This document shows positions 17,403 to 26,800 of a stretch of DNA of 64,000 bases, piece after piece. The stretch comes from Pseudomonas fluorescens. GTDB lineage: Bacteria > Pseudomonadota > Gammaproteobacteria > Pseudomonadales > Pseudomonadaceae. The stretch covers positions 1 through 64,000 of the forward strand of contig NZ_JAGGOF010000048.1 of NCBI RefSeq assembly GCF_018614775.1. The letters are read 5' to 3'. The position numbers and the translations under genes are program-made. How positions within the stretch are numbered: position 1 is the stretch's first letter; each line of letters opens with the position of its first letter. The notes beneath the pieces are model-generated. The model was not told the origin of the DNA. It searched no databases and worked only from the letters and a program-made list of their open reading frames with translations.

Positions 17403-18022
17403 GCGACCTGCTCCAGCGATGGCTGCCAGGGATTGCTCACCAGCCGCGCCTGGACGTCATCCTTGAGCAAGACCCTACGTGACGAACCGGCCCACTCTCG
17501 CAGGGCAACCGCGCCGAAGGGTGTCTGCAATTGCATGTCCACGGCGCAGGCCGAGTCGTCCAGTTGCGCCAGCAACTCCCTGGCCTGGCCGCGATCCAGC
17601 GGCTGCGGCATGCGCAGGATCAGATCCAGGTCGCTGCGCCCGTGCAGCACCTCGATGCCAGTGGCCAGTTCGAACCCGGCGCTGCCGCTGACGCCCCAGG
17701 TCCAGCCGCTGGTGTCGAGCATCGATCGCAGTCGGGCCAGCGCTTGCAGGGCCGGCACGTGCCGATGGGCTTCGACCTGGCACAGATCCTCCGGACGTAC
17801 CCGACGCCGGATCGCCACCAACGGCATCGACGTGGCGTACCGTTGCTCACGGGCCGGACCTCGCACGCCCACCGCGACTTGCCCCGGCGGGGTCGACGCC
17901 CGCCGCACCACCACCGGTTGCCCGAGACTGAGGGCCTCGGCGACCCACGCCGGCGCGTCCGTCGGCAACTGCTCCGGGGTCATCCCCCACAGCAGGTCGT
18001 GGGCCAGGAAGCCGCTCACCAC
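17399..18022 (-). CDS. mdcG: Phosphoribosyl-dephospho-CoA transferase (holo-ACP synthase) MdcG
   Basis: MdcG transfers the 2'-(5''-triphosphoribosyl)-3'-dephospho-CoA group made by MdcB to a serine of MdcC. The 207-residue protein has the nucleotidyltransferase-like GSAGFELATGIEVLHGRSDL followed by DLILR, giving the acidic DLD metal site. It overlaps mdcE by 7 bases and mdcH by 4, so it is translationally coupled. Confidence 0.9.
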   Translation of the reverse strand: MVSGFLAHDLLWGMTPEQLPTDAPAWVAEALSLGQPVVVRRASTPPGQVAVGVRGPAREQRYATSMPLVAIRRRVRPEDLCQVEAHRHVPALQALARLRSMLDTSGWTWGVSGSAGFELATGIEVLHGRSDLDLILRMPQPLDRGQARELLAQLDDSACAVDMQLQTPFGAVALREWAGSSRRVLLKDDVQARLVSNPWQPSLEQVA

Positions 18023-18819
18023 TGCGCGCTCAGCAACTGGCGAACATGGCTGGAAGCGGCCCGATGGGGCGCACCCAGGCGGCTGCTCAGGTTTCGCGGC
18101 GCGCCGGTCACAGCGTTGATCGCTTGTTGCAGACAGTCGACGACCCGAGCCAGATCGGCGGCAGACGGCTGCTCAATCTGCTCCACCGACAAGGTTTCCC
18201 ACAGCAGGCCCAGGCTGGCAAAACTGTCGATGTCATAGGCCATCGGCGGCACGCTGGCGGCCAGCGCTTCAAGCTCTTCGACACTGCGCAGGGTCACCCG
18301 CGCCGCCGAGGCCTTGCCCATGGCGTGGACCATCACCCCCGGGTCGCGCAGTGCAATCAGCCGGTTGGCCTGGTAGCCGTGGGCCAGGAACGCCCCGGAC
18401 ATCGCCTTGCCCACCAGCAAGCCGATCACCGGATGGCCGGCCAAGCGGGCGCGGGCATAACTGTCCGCCGCACCGGCCAGCGCCTGGTGAATGCCCAGGG
18501 CTTCTTCGCGGCGACCGTAAGCCTGGCTCGGCACATCGACAATAGCGATCAGCGCCCGCTTGCTGGACGTCTCGCGGTCGGCCTCGATGGCATCGTCCAC
18601 GGCCTTGGCCAGGCCCCAGCCTTCCAGCAAGCCGACTTCGCCGTTGCGAGCGCGGGGAAAACGGTTATCGGGATCGGCCACGACCGCCAGCAGCCGCACG
18701 GTTTTCCCACCCAGCCTGGCGTCGGCAGCTTTCACCGAAGCGGGCAATCCTGGCAGCTGACTGGCGCCAGCGCTCAAGGCTTCGAACCAGCGCAGGCCTC
18801 TCAATGAATACGAACTCAT
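18016..18819 (-). CDS. mdcE: Malonate decarboxylase gamma subunit
   Basis: MdcE forms the decarboxylase core with MdcD, removing CO2 from malonyl-S-ACP to give acetyl-S-ACP. The 267-residue crotonase/carboxyltransferase-fold protein shows FLAHGYQANRLIALRDPGVM and the glycine-rich VIGLLVGKAMSGAF. It has no biotin-binding partner, consistent with the biotin-independent class. Confidence 0.92.
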   Translation of the reverse strand: MSSYSLRGLRWFEALSAGASQLPGLPASVKAADARLGGKTVRLLAVVADPDNRFPRARNGEVGLLEGWGLAKAVDDAIEADRETSSKRALIAIVDVPSQAYGRREEALGIHQALAGAADSYARARLAGHPVIGLLVGKAMSGAFLAHGYQANRLIALRDPGVMVHAMGKASAARVTLRSVEELEALAASVPPMAYDIDSFASLGLLWETLSVEQIEQPSAADLARVVDCLQQAINAVTGAPRNLSSRLGAPHRAASSHVRQLLSAQW

Positions 18820-19667
18820 GGGTGTTCTCCCTGATACAGCTGGCGAACCGCTGCCGGTTCTATCTGCACGTCAGTGTCCAATCGGGCCAGGCGTTGCAGG
18901 AACAGTTCGGCCTGGCCGCTGCGGTGTTCGGCGGGCACACCCAGGTGCAGCAGCTGGCAGACCTGTTGGCGGATCTGCGGCACATCATCGGCCGCATAAC
19001 GGTCCACCAATCCCGTGGCGAAACGCTGCTCGCCGCCGGTCAGGCTCCAGATGAAGGGCCGGTCGCGGGAGTCGTATTCGTCGAGCCCGGCCTCCTGTTC
19101 GATCACTTGCGGGCCGTTCAGGCCCAGCCGCGCTTCCTGGGTCACCAGCAGGTAACTGCACAGCCCGGCGGCGATGGACATGCCGCCAAAACAGCCGACG
19201 CTGCCAGCCACCACGCCGACCACCGGTTGATACTGGCGCAGGTCGACGATCGCCGAATGAATCTCGGCAATCGCCGCCAGACCGAGGTTGGCCTCCTGCA
19301 ACCGCACGCCGCCGGTTTCCAGCAGCAGTACGGCACGGGTCGGAATACCGTTACGGTTGTCCTCGGCGGCCAGCTCCAGCGCGCCGGCGATCTTCGCCCC
19401 GCCGACTTCGCCGAGGCTGCCACCCTGGAACGCACCCTCGATGGCGGCGATCACCACTGGCAGGCCGTCGAGCGTGCCTTTGGCGATCACCACGCCGTCG
19501 TCGCTTTGCGGCACCACACCTTGACGCAACAGCCAGGGCGACATGATTCGCTGGAACGGGTCGAGCAGTTCACGGAAAGTACCGTCATCGAGCAAGGCTT
19601 TCGCCCGCTGCCGGGCGCCGAGTTCGACGAAGCTGTGTTTGTTGAGCAACGCTGCGCTGTCAGTCAT
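18816..19667 (-). CDS. mdcD: Malonate decarboxylase beta subunit
   Basis: The 283-residue carboxyltransferase-fold subunit is the partner of MdcE in decarboxylation of the malonyl-thioester. GGSLGEVGGAKIAGALELA and LLLETGGVRLQEANLGLAAI form the expected oxyanion-hole regions. The ATG at 19667 gives MTDSAALLNKHSFVELGARQ; an upstream extension to 19814 lies inside mdcC and is rejected. It overlaps mdcC by 8 and mdcE by 4 bases. Confidence 0.92.
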   Translation of the reverse strand: MTDSAALLNKHSFVELGARQRAKALLDDGTFRELLDPFQRIMSPWLLRQGVVPQSDDGVVIAKGTLDGLPVVIAAIEGAFQGGSLGEVGGAKIAGALELAAEDNRNGIPTRAVLLLETGGVRLQEANLGLAAIAEIHSAIVDLRQYQPVVGVVAGSVGCFGGMSIAAGLCSYLLVTQEARLGLNGPQVIEQEAGLDEYDSRDRPFIWSLTGGEQRFATGLVDRYAADDVPQIRQQVCQLLHLGVPAEHRSGQAELFLQRLARLDTDVQIEPAAVRQLYQGEHP

Positions 19668-19959
19668 GGCCGATCTCCTCGAAGCCTTGCTCCAGGCGCA
19701 AACGCACCACCCCGGGAGTGGCACCGAAATCATGGATGTCGATGGACAGCGCGGGCGGCGTCTGGCCGTCGAACATGCGCGCGAAGAGATGCTGCCAGCG
19801 TTGCTCGCTGCCATTGACCGAGGTCTGCACCTGGATGGTCAGCTTGCCCGCCGCCCCCGGCTCGATCAGCACTTCCAGGTCGCCCGAGCCCACGCAGCCC
19901 ACCAGCGCACGGCCCCGTGGCGGCTGCCCGGCGGGGAATTCAAAGGATAAGGTTTGCAT
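19660..19959 (-). CDS. mdcC: Malonate decarboxylase acyl carrier protein (delta)
   Basis: This 99-residue acyl carrier protein carries the unusual triphosphoribosyl-dephospho-CoA prosthetic group on a serine, probably the Ser in GCVGSGDLEVLIEPG near residue 25. It shuttles acetyl and malonyl thioesters between MdcA, MdcD/E and MdcH. The start shares one base with the mdcB stop (TGATG type). Confidence 0.93.
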   Translation of the reverse strand: MQTLSFEFPAGQPPRGRALVGCVGSGDLEVLIEPGAAGKLTIQVQTSVNGSEQRWQHLFARMFDGQTPPALSIDIHDFGATPGVVRLRLEQGFEEIGHD

Positions 19960-20834
19960 CAGAAAGCTCCCTGGATGACGCCGTCACCCGATTCAAGACG
20001 GTCGACGAACAGGCAGGCCGCGAGCAGGTCGGCGGCGCCGCCGGGCGAGGCGTTCAAGGCGATCAGTTGTTGGTCCAGCTCATGCAACCGGCGGCGACCG
20101 CCGAGGCTGGCGCTGCCACCGGCGTCCAGTACCGCTTGGGCACCGAGCTGCATGGCCTGCAGGCCGGGCTCGCCGGCGCGGTACAGCACGCAGGTGTCCG
20201 CCAGGTGGGTCATGATCGCCAGCAAGGCGTCGAGACGAGCGTTCTGCTCGCCATGACCTTGGGCGCGGCTGCGCTTGAGTTGCGGCAATCCACGCTGCAT
20301 CACCGCCGGAAAGCCGAGTTGCGCTTCTTCCCGGGCGCCGCGCGCGCCGTAGCGTTGGGCCACTTCGGCGCCATGGCTCATGGGTTTTGGCGCGTAGCGA
20401 TCCTCGATCAATGCCAAACGGGCGGCGCGCAGGGTGATGACGCCTGCACCGGTGGACTCAGGTTCCAGCGCCGCAGCGGCCACCAACAGGCCCAAGGCCC
20501 AGATGGCGCCACGGTGGGTGTTCACCCCGTGAGTGGTAGAGAGCATCGCTTGCTCACCTTCACGGCCGATGCGCCCCAAGGCTTCGCGCAAGGGCAGGCC
20601 CACTTCGCCCAGTTCGATGGCCGCGTCGGCCATTGCCTTGAACGCCGGCCATAACGCCAGCGCTGAGGCGTGCATCAGGCCCAAGTGCAGATCGGTGTGC
20701 GCGCCATTGCCGCGCCGGTCCACCAACGCAGGTTTGGGCGACAAGTCCGCCTCGTCGATCAAGGCATCCACGGCCAGGTCCGCGAGCCGTTCGGCCAGGG
20801 TCAGGGTGCTTGGTTGCAGGTTGAGTACGTGCAT
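19959..20834 (-). CDS. mdcB: Triphosphoribosyl-dephospho-CoA synthase
   Basis: MdcB builds the prosthetic-group precursor from dephospho-CoA and ATP. The 291 residues contain [20 protein letters not shown] and [20 protein letters not shown], typical of the CitG/MdcB family. The start at 20834 overlaps the mdcA stop by one base (TAATG), a tighter and more likely start than the longer frame to 20882. Confidence 0.93.
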   Translation of the reverse strand: MHVLNLQPSTLTLAERLADLAVDALIDEADLSPKPALVDRRGNGAHTDLHLGLMHASALALWPAFKAMADAAIELGEVGLPLREALGRIGREGEQAMLSTTHGVNTHRGAIWALGLLVAAAALEPESTGAGVITLRAARLALIEDRYAPKPMSHGAEVAQRYGARGAREEAQLGFPAVMQRGLPQLKRSRAQGHGEQNARLDALLAIMTHLADTCVLYRAGEPGLQAMQLGAQAVLDAGGSASLGGRRRLHELDQQLIALNASPGGAADLLAACLFVDRLESGDGVIQGAF

Positions 20835-22501
20835 TACCAGCTCCTGAACTTGGCGGGCGGGTTGTAGAGGCCTCCGGACCACTCCACCAGATCGGCCACA
20901 CTCTTGGCGGCGAGCAGTTCGCGGGTGGCGTCGGTGCGGCGGATGCCGAGGTCTTCGGGCAAAGCGATCAACCCTTCGCGGCGCATGCGTGCGGTATCTT
21001 TGGGGTTATGCCGCAGGCCGATGGCGGTGACGCCGGCCACGGCTGCGATCATGGCCTGGCGCTCTTCCAGCGAGCGAGCCTTGTACAGGTAAGCGATGCC
21101 TTCTTCGGTCAGCAGATGGGTGACGTCGTCGCCGTAGATCATGATCGGCGCCAGGTCCATGCCGGCTTTCTTCGCCACATCCACTGCGTCGAGGGTCTCG
21201 ACGAACGTCGGTTTGCCGCCCTCCTGGAAGGTCTCGACCATCTGCACCACCAGCTTCTTGCCACGCTCCAGCAACGGCGCCTCGCCGTCGCCGTGACGCA
21301 TGTCGAGCCAGGCCGGCGTACCGTGGCGACGACCGCGCGGGTCGTGCCCCATGTTTGGCGCGCCGCCGAAGCCGGCCAACCGACCACGGGTCACCGTCGA
21401 GGAATGGCCGTCGCCGTCCACTTGCAGCGTGGCGCCGATGAACAGGTCCACCGCGTACTGCCCGGCCAGTTGGCAGACCATGCGGTTGGAGCGCAGCGAG
21501 CCGTCGCGGCCGGTGAAGAACACGTCCGGCCGGGCTGCGATGTAGTGTTCCATGCCCAGTTCGGTGCCAAAGCAATGCACGCTCTCGACCCAGCCGCTTT
21601 CGATGGCCGGGATCAACGTTGGGTGGGGATTGAGGGTCCAGTTGCGGCAGATCTTGCCCTTCAGGCCGAGGGATTCGCCATAGGTCGGCAGGATCAATTC
21701 GATGGCGGCGGTGTTGAAACCGATACCGTGGTTGAGGGACTGGACGTTGTGTTTTTCGTAGATCCCGCGAATCGCCATCATCGCCATCAGCACGTGCACC
21801 GGCTTGATGTGACGCGGATCACGGGTGAACAGCGGTTCGATATAGAACGGCTTGTCGGCCACCACCACGAAATCGACCCAGGACGCCGGGATATCCACCC
21901 GTGGCAGGTCGCTGACGTCGTCCACCAACTGGTTGACCTGGACGATGACAATGCCATCGCTGAAGGCCGCCGGCTCGATCAGCGCCGGGGTGTCTTCGGT
22001 GCTCGGGCCGGTGTAGATGTTGCCGGCGCGGTCGGCCATGAAACCGGCGCAGAGCACCACGTTGGGAATCAGGTCGACCACCAGCCGGGCATACAGCTCG
22101 ATGTAGGTGTGGATCGCGCCGACTTCCAGCAGGCCATCTTCCAGCAACTGGCTGATGCGCAGGCTCTGGGTGCCGGCGAAGGAAAAGTCGAGCTTGCGGG
22201 CGATGCCGCGCTCGAACAGGTCCAGGTGCTCGGAGCGGCCGACGCTGGGCATGATCATGTGCAGGTCGTGCAGCGTCGACGGATCGGCCTTGGCCAGGGC
22301 GCGCGACAGGAAATCCGCCTGCTTCTGGTTGTTGCCCTCCAGCACCACACGGTCGCCCGGCACAATCAAAGCCTCCAGCGCCGCCACGATCTTGTCGGTG
22401 GGCAACACCACACCATCGGCCAGCCCTTTCACCAGACCGAGGCGCCGCTGCTTTTCGCTGCGCCGCCGCGTCCAGCGCGAGTCGGGGGATATTGTTGTCA
22501 T
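20834..22501 (-). CDS. mdcA: Malonate decarboxylase alpha subunit (acetyl-ACP:malonate ACP transferase)
   Basis: MdcA exchanges acetyl for malonyl on the acyl carrier protein and so starts the catalytic cycle. The 555-residue protein has the CoA-transferase-like tandem fold, with [20 protein letters not shown] early and [35 protein letters not shown] late. ATG 22501 with GGAG 7 bases upstream is preferred over the in-frame GTG at 22507. It is the first gene of mdcABCDEGH-madLM; only 0-8 base overlaps join mdcA through mdcH. Confidence 0.94.
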   Translation of the reverse strand: MTTISPDSRWTRRRSEKQRRLGLVKGLADGVVLPTDKIVAALEALIVPGDRVVLEGNNQKQADFLSRALAKADPSTLHDLHMIMPSVGRSEHLDLFERGIARKLDFSFAGTQSLRISQLLEDGLLEVGAIHTYIELYARLVVDLIPNVVLCAGFMADRAGNIYTGPSTEDTPALIEPAAFSDGIVIVQVNQLVDDVSDLPRVDIPASWVDFVVVADKPFYIEPLFTRDPRHIKPVHVLMAMMAIRGIYEKHNVQSLNHGIGFNTAAIELILPTYGESLGLKGKICRNWTLNPHPTLIPAIESGWVESVHCFGTELGMEHYIAARPDVFFTGRDGSLRSNRMVCQLAGQYAVDLFIGATLQVDGDGHSSTVTRGRLAGFGGAPNMGHDPRGRRHGTPAWLDMRHGDGEAPLLERGKKLVVQMVETFQEGGKPTFVETLDAVDVAKKAGMDLAPIMIYGDDVTHLLTEEGIAYLYKARSLEERQAMIAAVAGVTAIGLRHNPKDTARMRREGLIALPEDLGIRRTDATRELLAAKSVADLVEWSGGLYNPPAKFRSW

Positions 22502-22581
22502 GACCACTCCACGGGTTCGCTGTCGTGGGCATCACCTTAGGAGCGTTGGGGCAAGGGCATCAATCAAGCACGGCGACGGAT

Positions 22582-22600
22582 CGTTACGCTTGGAGTAACG
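22582..22600. promoter_or_regulatory. Candidate MdcR operator before mdcA
   Basis: CGTTAC-N7-GTAACG is a perfect 6-base inverted repeat containing a T-N11-A core, the usual LysR-type box. It lies about 80 bases before the mdcA start and is the only such dyad in this intergenic region outside the REPIN. Binding by MdcR is inferred. Confidence 0.55.
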
Positions 22601-22616
22601 GTTGAACACACCCACC

Positions 22617-22707
22617 CTGTGGGAGCGAGCCTGCTCGCGATGGCGGTGGGTCAGGCTGCACCAGTGGTGACTGATCCGACGCCATCGCGAGCAGGCTCGC
22701 TCCCACA
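22617..22707. repeat. REP doublet (REPIN)
   Basis: Arms GTGGGAGCGAGCCTGCTCGC and GCGAGCAGGCTCGCTCCCAC. It lies in the 358-base gap between mdcA and the orphan gene. The rest of that gap holds the MdcR dyad and a second perfect dyad CTGTCA-ATGC-TGACAG at 22745-22760. Confidence 0.92.
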
Positions 22708-22859
22708 GACAGCTGGTGACCGTCTATCGAATCAGCGTCTCGAACTGTCAATGCTGACAGTAGCCTGCCCGCTTTTTACAGCGCCAAATGTCTGTGCTGC
22801 AACCCTGGATGCCCGATTCAAGAGCAGCATTGAAAGCGCCGACGATCGGAGGAAAGCAC

Positions 22860-23375
22860 ATGAACACTGATGACGTTGACTATGGGCACAATTTTGAAGA
22901 CGGAGAAAGGAACGGTTGGGAAAATGATGTTGGATCTCTGGATGGGCTACTCAAAACTGAAGAAGGTCCTAATACTTTCTGGTCCGGTAAGCTGGAGTGG
23001 AGGCCACCACAGACGTTTCAAGCATCTCTTGCAAAGATCTTTTCCTTTCCTGGCGGTGAACAGGAGAAAGGGCAGCTTGAAATAACCTTCAGATATCGGG
23101 TCTACCCACCGGAGCCAGGGGAAGCAACGTCGATCGGACTCATCGTTACAGATTCCGACTCGCTTGGCGTTCCCATTTTTTGGATAGATGAACGCACTCC
23201 ACATGGCACTTGGATTGACCTTCCAGTAACTCAAGTGCCCTACTCCGGCGCCAGGCCGCCCCATGTCGTGATTGGTACGAGAGGGGGAAGCGGGCCCGGT
23301 GTTCAACATCAATGTCGACTGTTCCGACGCCTTCGCGAGCAAGCCCGCTCCCACAGGGTTTGTATGCTGGCTTAG
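22860..23375 (+). CDS. Orphan protein of unknown function, C-terminus formed by a REP element
   Basis: I do not recognise this 171-residue protein. It starts MNTDDVDYGHNFEDGERNGW after a strong GGAGGAAAG site and reads as an acidic, beta-rich, non-membrane protein (GQLEITFRYRVYPPEP, TWIDLPVTQVPYSG), possibly a lectin-like sandwich. Its base composition is clearly more AT-rich than its neighbours. After about residue 147 (VVIGTRGGSGPG) the frame enters REP sequence, so the last two dozen residues (REQARSHRVCMLA at the end) are repeat-derived. The gene is therefore probably truncated. Its TAG stop interlocks with the convergent chpC stop. Confidence 0.6.
   Translation: MNTDDVDYGHNFEDGERNGWENDVGSLDGLLKTEEGPNTFWSGKLEWRPPQTFQASLAKIFSFPGGEQEKGQLEITFRYRVYPPEPGEATSIGLIVTDSDSLGVPIFWIDERTPHGTWIDLPVTQVPYSGARPPHVVIGTRGGSGPGVQHQCRLFRRLREQARSHRVCMLA
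23300..23358. repeat. Half REPIN inside the 3' end of the orphan gene
   Basis: A REPIN-style spacer (TTCAACATCAATGTCGACTG) is followed by a single arm GCGAGCAAGCCCGCTCCCAC. Only the right half of a doublet is present, fused to coding sequence. Confidence 0.8.
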
Positions 23376-23845
23376 GTGTTTACCAAACCAGCGGCGACCA
23401 CCAACTCTTCCAACGCCAGCAGGTCCGGCACTTTCGCCACGTGTTCGCCCACTTGCACCGCCGCCTGCTCCAGCCCGCACAGCGGCACGTCGACGTAGCT
23501 CAGTTGGGTGTCGAGCTTGCAGGAGCGTGGGATGCCTTGGACCAGCAACGCCATGAAGCGTAGCGCCGGGCGGCCGCCCAAGGCGTTGAGGACGACGATG
23601 CGTACCCGCTCGCCGATCACGGTTTTCTGGCCGCAGGCCGACTCGAAGCTCAGTAGCGGGATCTGCCGTTCGCGCCAACTCACCCAGCCCAGGAACCACG
23701 GCGGTGTGTCCAGATCGAACGCGCTGCTCTGGTAGTCGATCAACTCGGCCACCGCCACGTTGGGCAGGATCAGGTGACGGTCCGCCAGGGGCAGCAACAG
23801 CCCAGTGAGGTGGCTGGCGCGCTGGTGGGGGTGCAGGTCATGCAT
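23372..23845 (-). CDS. chpC: CheW-like adaptor ChpC of the Pil-Chp system
   Basis: This 157-residue CheW-fold protein (GLLLPLADRHLILPNVAVAE at the start, WFLGWVSWRERQIPLLSFES in the middle) would couple receptors to the ChpA kinase. I use the ATG at 23845, which overlaps the chpA 3' end by 8 bases. It is the last gene of the operon, and its stop overlaps the convergent orphan gene. Confidence 0.85.
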   Translation of the reverse strand: MHDLHPHQRASHLTGLLLPLADRHLILPNVAVAELIDYQSSAFDLDTPPWFLGWVSWRERQIPLLSFESACGQKTVIGERVRIVVLNALGGRPALRFMALLVQGIPRSCKLDTQLSYVDVPLCGLEQAAVQVGEHVAKVPDLLALEELVVAAGLVNT

Positions 23846-26800
23846 GGGGCTTGCTCCAGTGCGCGATGCTGTCGAGCAGCACCGATTCCTGGTACGGCTT
23901 GCCCAGGTAGTCATTGACGCCGATGGCCATGGCGCGGTCGCGGTGTTTCTGGCCGGTGCGAGAGGTGATCATGATGATCGGCAGGTGCGCCAGGCGCGGG
24001 TCGTTGCGCACCAGGGTCGCCACTTCGAACCCGTCCATGCGCGGCATTTCGATGTCCAGCAGCATCAGGTCCGGCGAATGTTCGGCCAGCAGCGCCATCG
24101 CGTCCACGCCGTCCTTCGCGGTGAGGACGTGCATGCCATGACGCTCCAGCAGACGGCTGGTGACCTTGCGCACCGTCACCGAGTCGTCCACCACCAGCAC
24201 CAGCAGCGGCCGTTGCGGTTCGCCCTCGCTTTCGGCCGGTGATGGCCGGCGGGGAACCTGGTGGGGCAAAGCGCGGATCGGTGCCAGCAGGTCGAGAATC
24301 AGCACCACCCGGCCGTCCCCCAGGATCGTCGCCCCGGACAGCCCCTGCACCGCCGAAAATGGTGCACCGAGGCTCTTGACCACAATCTCGCGGGTACCGG
24401 CGGTGGCGTCCACCTGCACGGCGACATGCCGCTCGTTGCACTGCATCAGCAGCACCGGCAAGGGTTGGCTCTGGCCCAATAGTTTTGGGCGCGCGCCGGT
24501 TTTCAGCAACTCGCCCAGGTAACACAGCTCGTAGCGCTGCCCGGCATAGGTGTAGGTCGGTGGATCAAGCTGGTAATAGCCGTCCAGCTCAGCGGGCAAG
24601 ACCCGGACGATGCTTTCAATGGTATTGAGCGGAATCGCGTACTGGTCCTCGTGGCACTGCACCATCAACGCCCGGTTGATTGCCAGGGTGAACGGCAGGC
24701 GGATGCGGAAATGCACGCCCTGCCCCGGCGTCGAATCGATGATCATGCTGCCGCCCAGTTGCCGTACTTCTTCGTGGACCACGTCCATGCCGACGCCGCG
24801 TCCGGAGATCTGGGTGATTTTTTCGGCGGTGGAGAATCCCGGCTGCAGGATGAACTGCAACACGTCACGGTCGTTGATATCGCTGTCCGGGGCCAGCAGG
24901 CCGCGCTTGATCGCCTTGCGCCGCACCGCGTCCAATGGCACGCCGGCGCCGTCGTCGCGGATATCGAAAATGATGTCGCCCCCTTCGCGCGACAAGTCGA
25001 GGCTGATGCGCCCCCGGGTCGGCTTGCCCGCGGCGAGGCGCACGTCGGCGGGCTCCAGGCCATGGTCGACGGCGTTGCGCAGCATATGCTCCAGGGGCGC
25101 AGCCATGCGTTCCAGCACGTTGCGGTCCATCTCGCCTTCGGCATTGCCGACCACGAATTCGACGTCCTTGCCCAGCTCTTGCGCCACTTGCCGGACGATG
25201 CGCTTGAGCCGTGGCAGCATGCGCTCGAACGGCACCATGCGCGTACGCATCAGGCTTTCCTGGAGTTCGGTGTTGATCCGCCCCTGTTGCTGCAACAGGT
25301 TTTCGGCGTCGTGGTTGCCGCGGTCAAGGGTCTCCTTGAGGTCGAGCAGGTCCGAAGCGGATTCGAACAGTGCCCGCGACAATTGCTGCAACTGGGAATG
25401 ACGGTCCATTTCCAGCGGGTCGAATTCTTCGTAGCCCAGGCGTTCGGCCTCCACCTGCTGACGGCTGAGAATCCGCCCCTGGGTTTCGGTATCCAGGCGA
25501 CGTAACTGGTCACGCATGCGCTCGATGGTGGTTTCCATCTCGCCCAGGGCCACCCGTGCATCGTTGACCTGCTGTTCGATGCGTCCGCGGAAGATTGAGG
25601 CTTCACCGGCCAGGTTGACCAGATCGTCCAGCAGTTCGGCGGAGACCTTGACCGTGTCCGCGCCGTCGCCGGTTTCGGGTTTGGTAGCCGTCGGCTTCGG
25701 AACGATAGCCGGGGCCGGCAGCGGTTCCTGCACAGCAACCACGGGAGGGGTGTCGCGTTCCTGTGGCTGATTCACCGCCTGGATCTGCGCAATCAGCCGA
25801 TCGGCCGGTGGACACGGATGCCCGGCGCGCACGGCGTCAAGCATCTGCGCCAGTCGGTCATGGCTGCTTTGCAACAAGGTGAACAGGCTCGGGCTCGGCT
25901 GGAGCAGCCCCGCCGACAAGCCTTCATAAAGGTTTTCCAGCTCATGGGCCAGGTCGCCGATGGGCACGATTTCCACCATTCGCGCACCACCCTTGAGGGT
26001 GTGCAGATCGCGCAGCAGGGTTTCCACCGCCTGGCGATTCGACGGTTCGGCCTGCCAGCGCAGCAACGCCGCCGCGGAGCTGTCGAGGATGTCGAAGCCT
26101 TCTTCGAGGAAGATCTCCAGCAGCTCGGGATCCTGGCCGGCCGAATCGCCCCGGCTTGCCCCAGCGCTTTCGAGAGCGTTCGGCTTGTCCTGGCGGAAGC
26201 GGCGGATGGCATCGATCAGTGCAACGGGATCGCCCAGTGGCCGACCCTGTTGCAACTGCCCGAGCAACAGGTCAAGACGCTCGTGGCTGCTCTCGAGCAG
26301 TTGCTCAAGCGCCTCGCTATGGCTGTAGCGGCGATCCACCAGGCCTTCGTAGAGATTTTCCAGTTCCTGGGCCAGGTCACTCACCGGATGGATATCGGCC
26401 ATCCGCGCCCCGCCCTTGAGGGTGTGCAAATCCCGTTGCAATGAAGACAGCGGGGCGCCGTTGGCCGGGTCGGCCAGCCAACGCTGCAAGGCCTGGGCGG
26501 CGCTGTCGAGAATGTCCTGGGCCTCTTCGAGAAAGATCGCGACGATGTCGTCGTCCACCGGAGTCTGGGTGGGGGCGTCGCGTTCGAGCTCGGCAGTCGC
26601 ATGGCCCAGTTCGCGAATGCTCAGGGTCCGGCTGCCATCGCTGCGGATCAGACCAGTGGCCGCCGGGTCGAGGCTGTCTTCGAGCAGCCGGTGCAGGGCC
26701 TGCACCCGCTCGGGTTGCGGATGCACGGACTGCCCGGCCGCCAGTTCGTCGAGCATGCCGATCAGCGCTTCATGGGCACGCTGCGCTTCCTGAAAAAACA

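Noticed and set aside
22617-22707. Possible CRISPR repeat units (recurring GTGGGAGCGAGCCTGCTCGC)
   Set aside because: The repeats are palindromic, occur as inverted pairs scattered tens of kilobases apart between genes, and have no regular spacer array or cas genes; they are REP elements.
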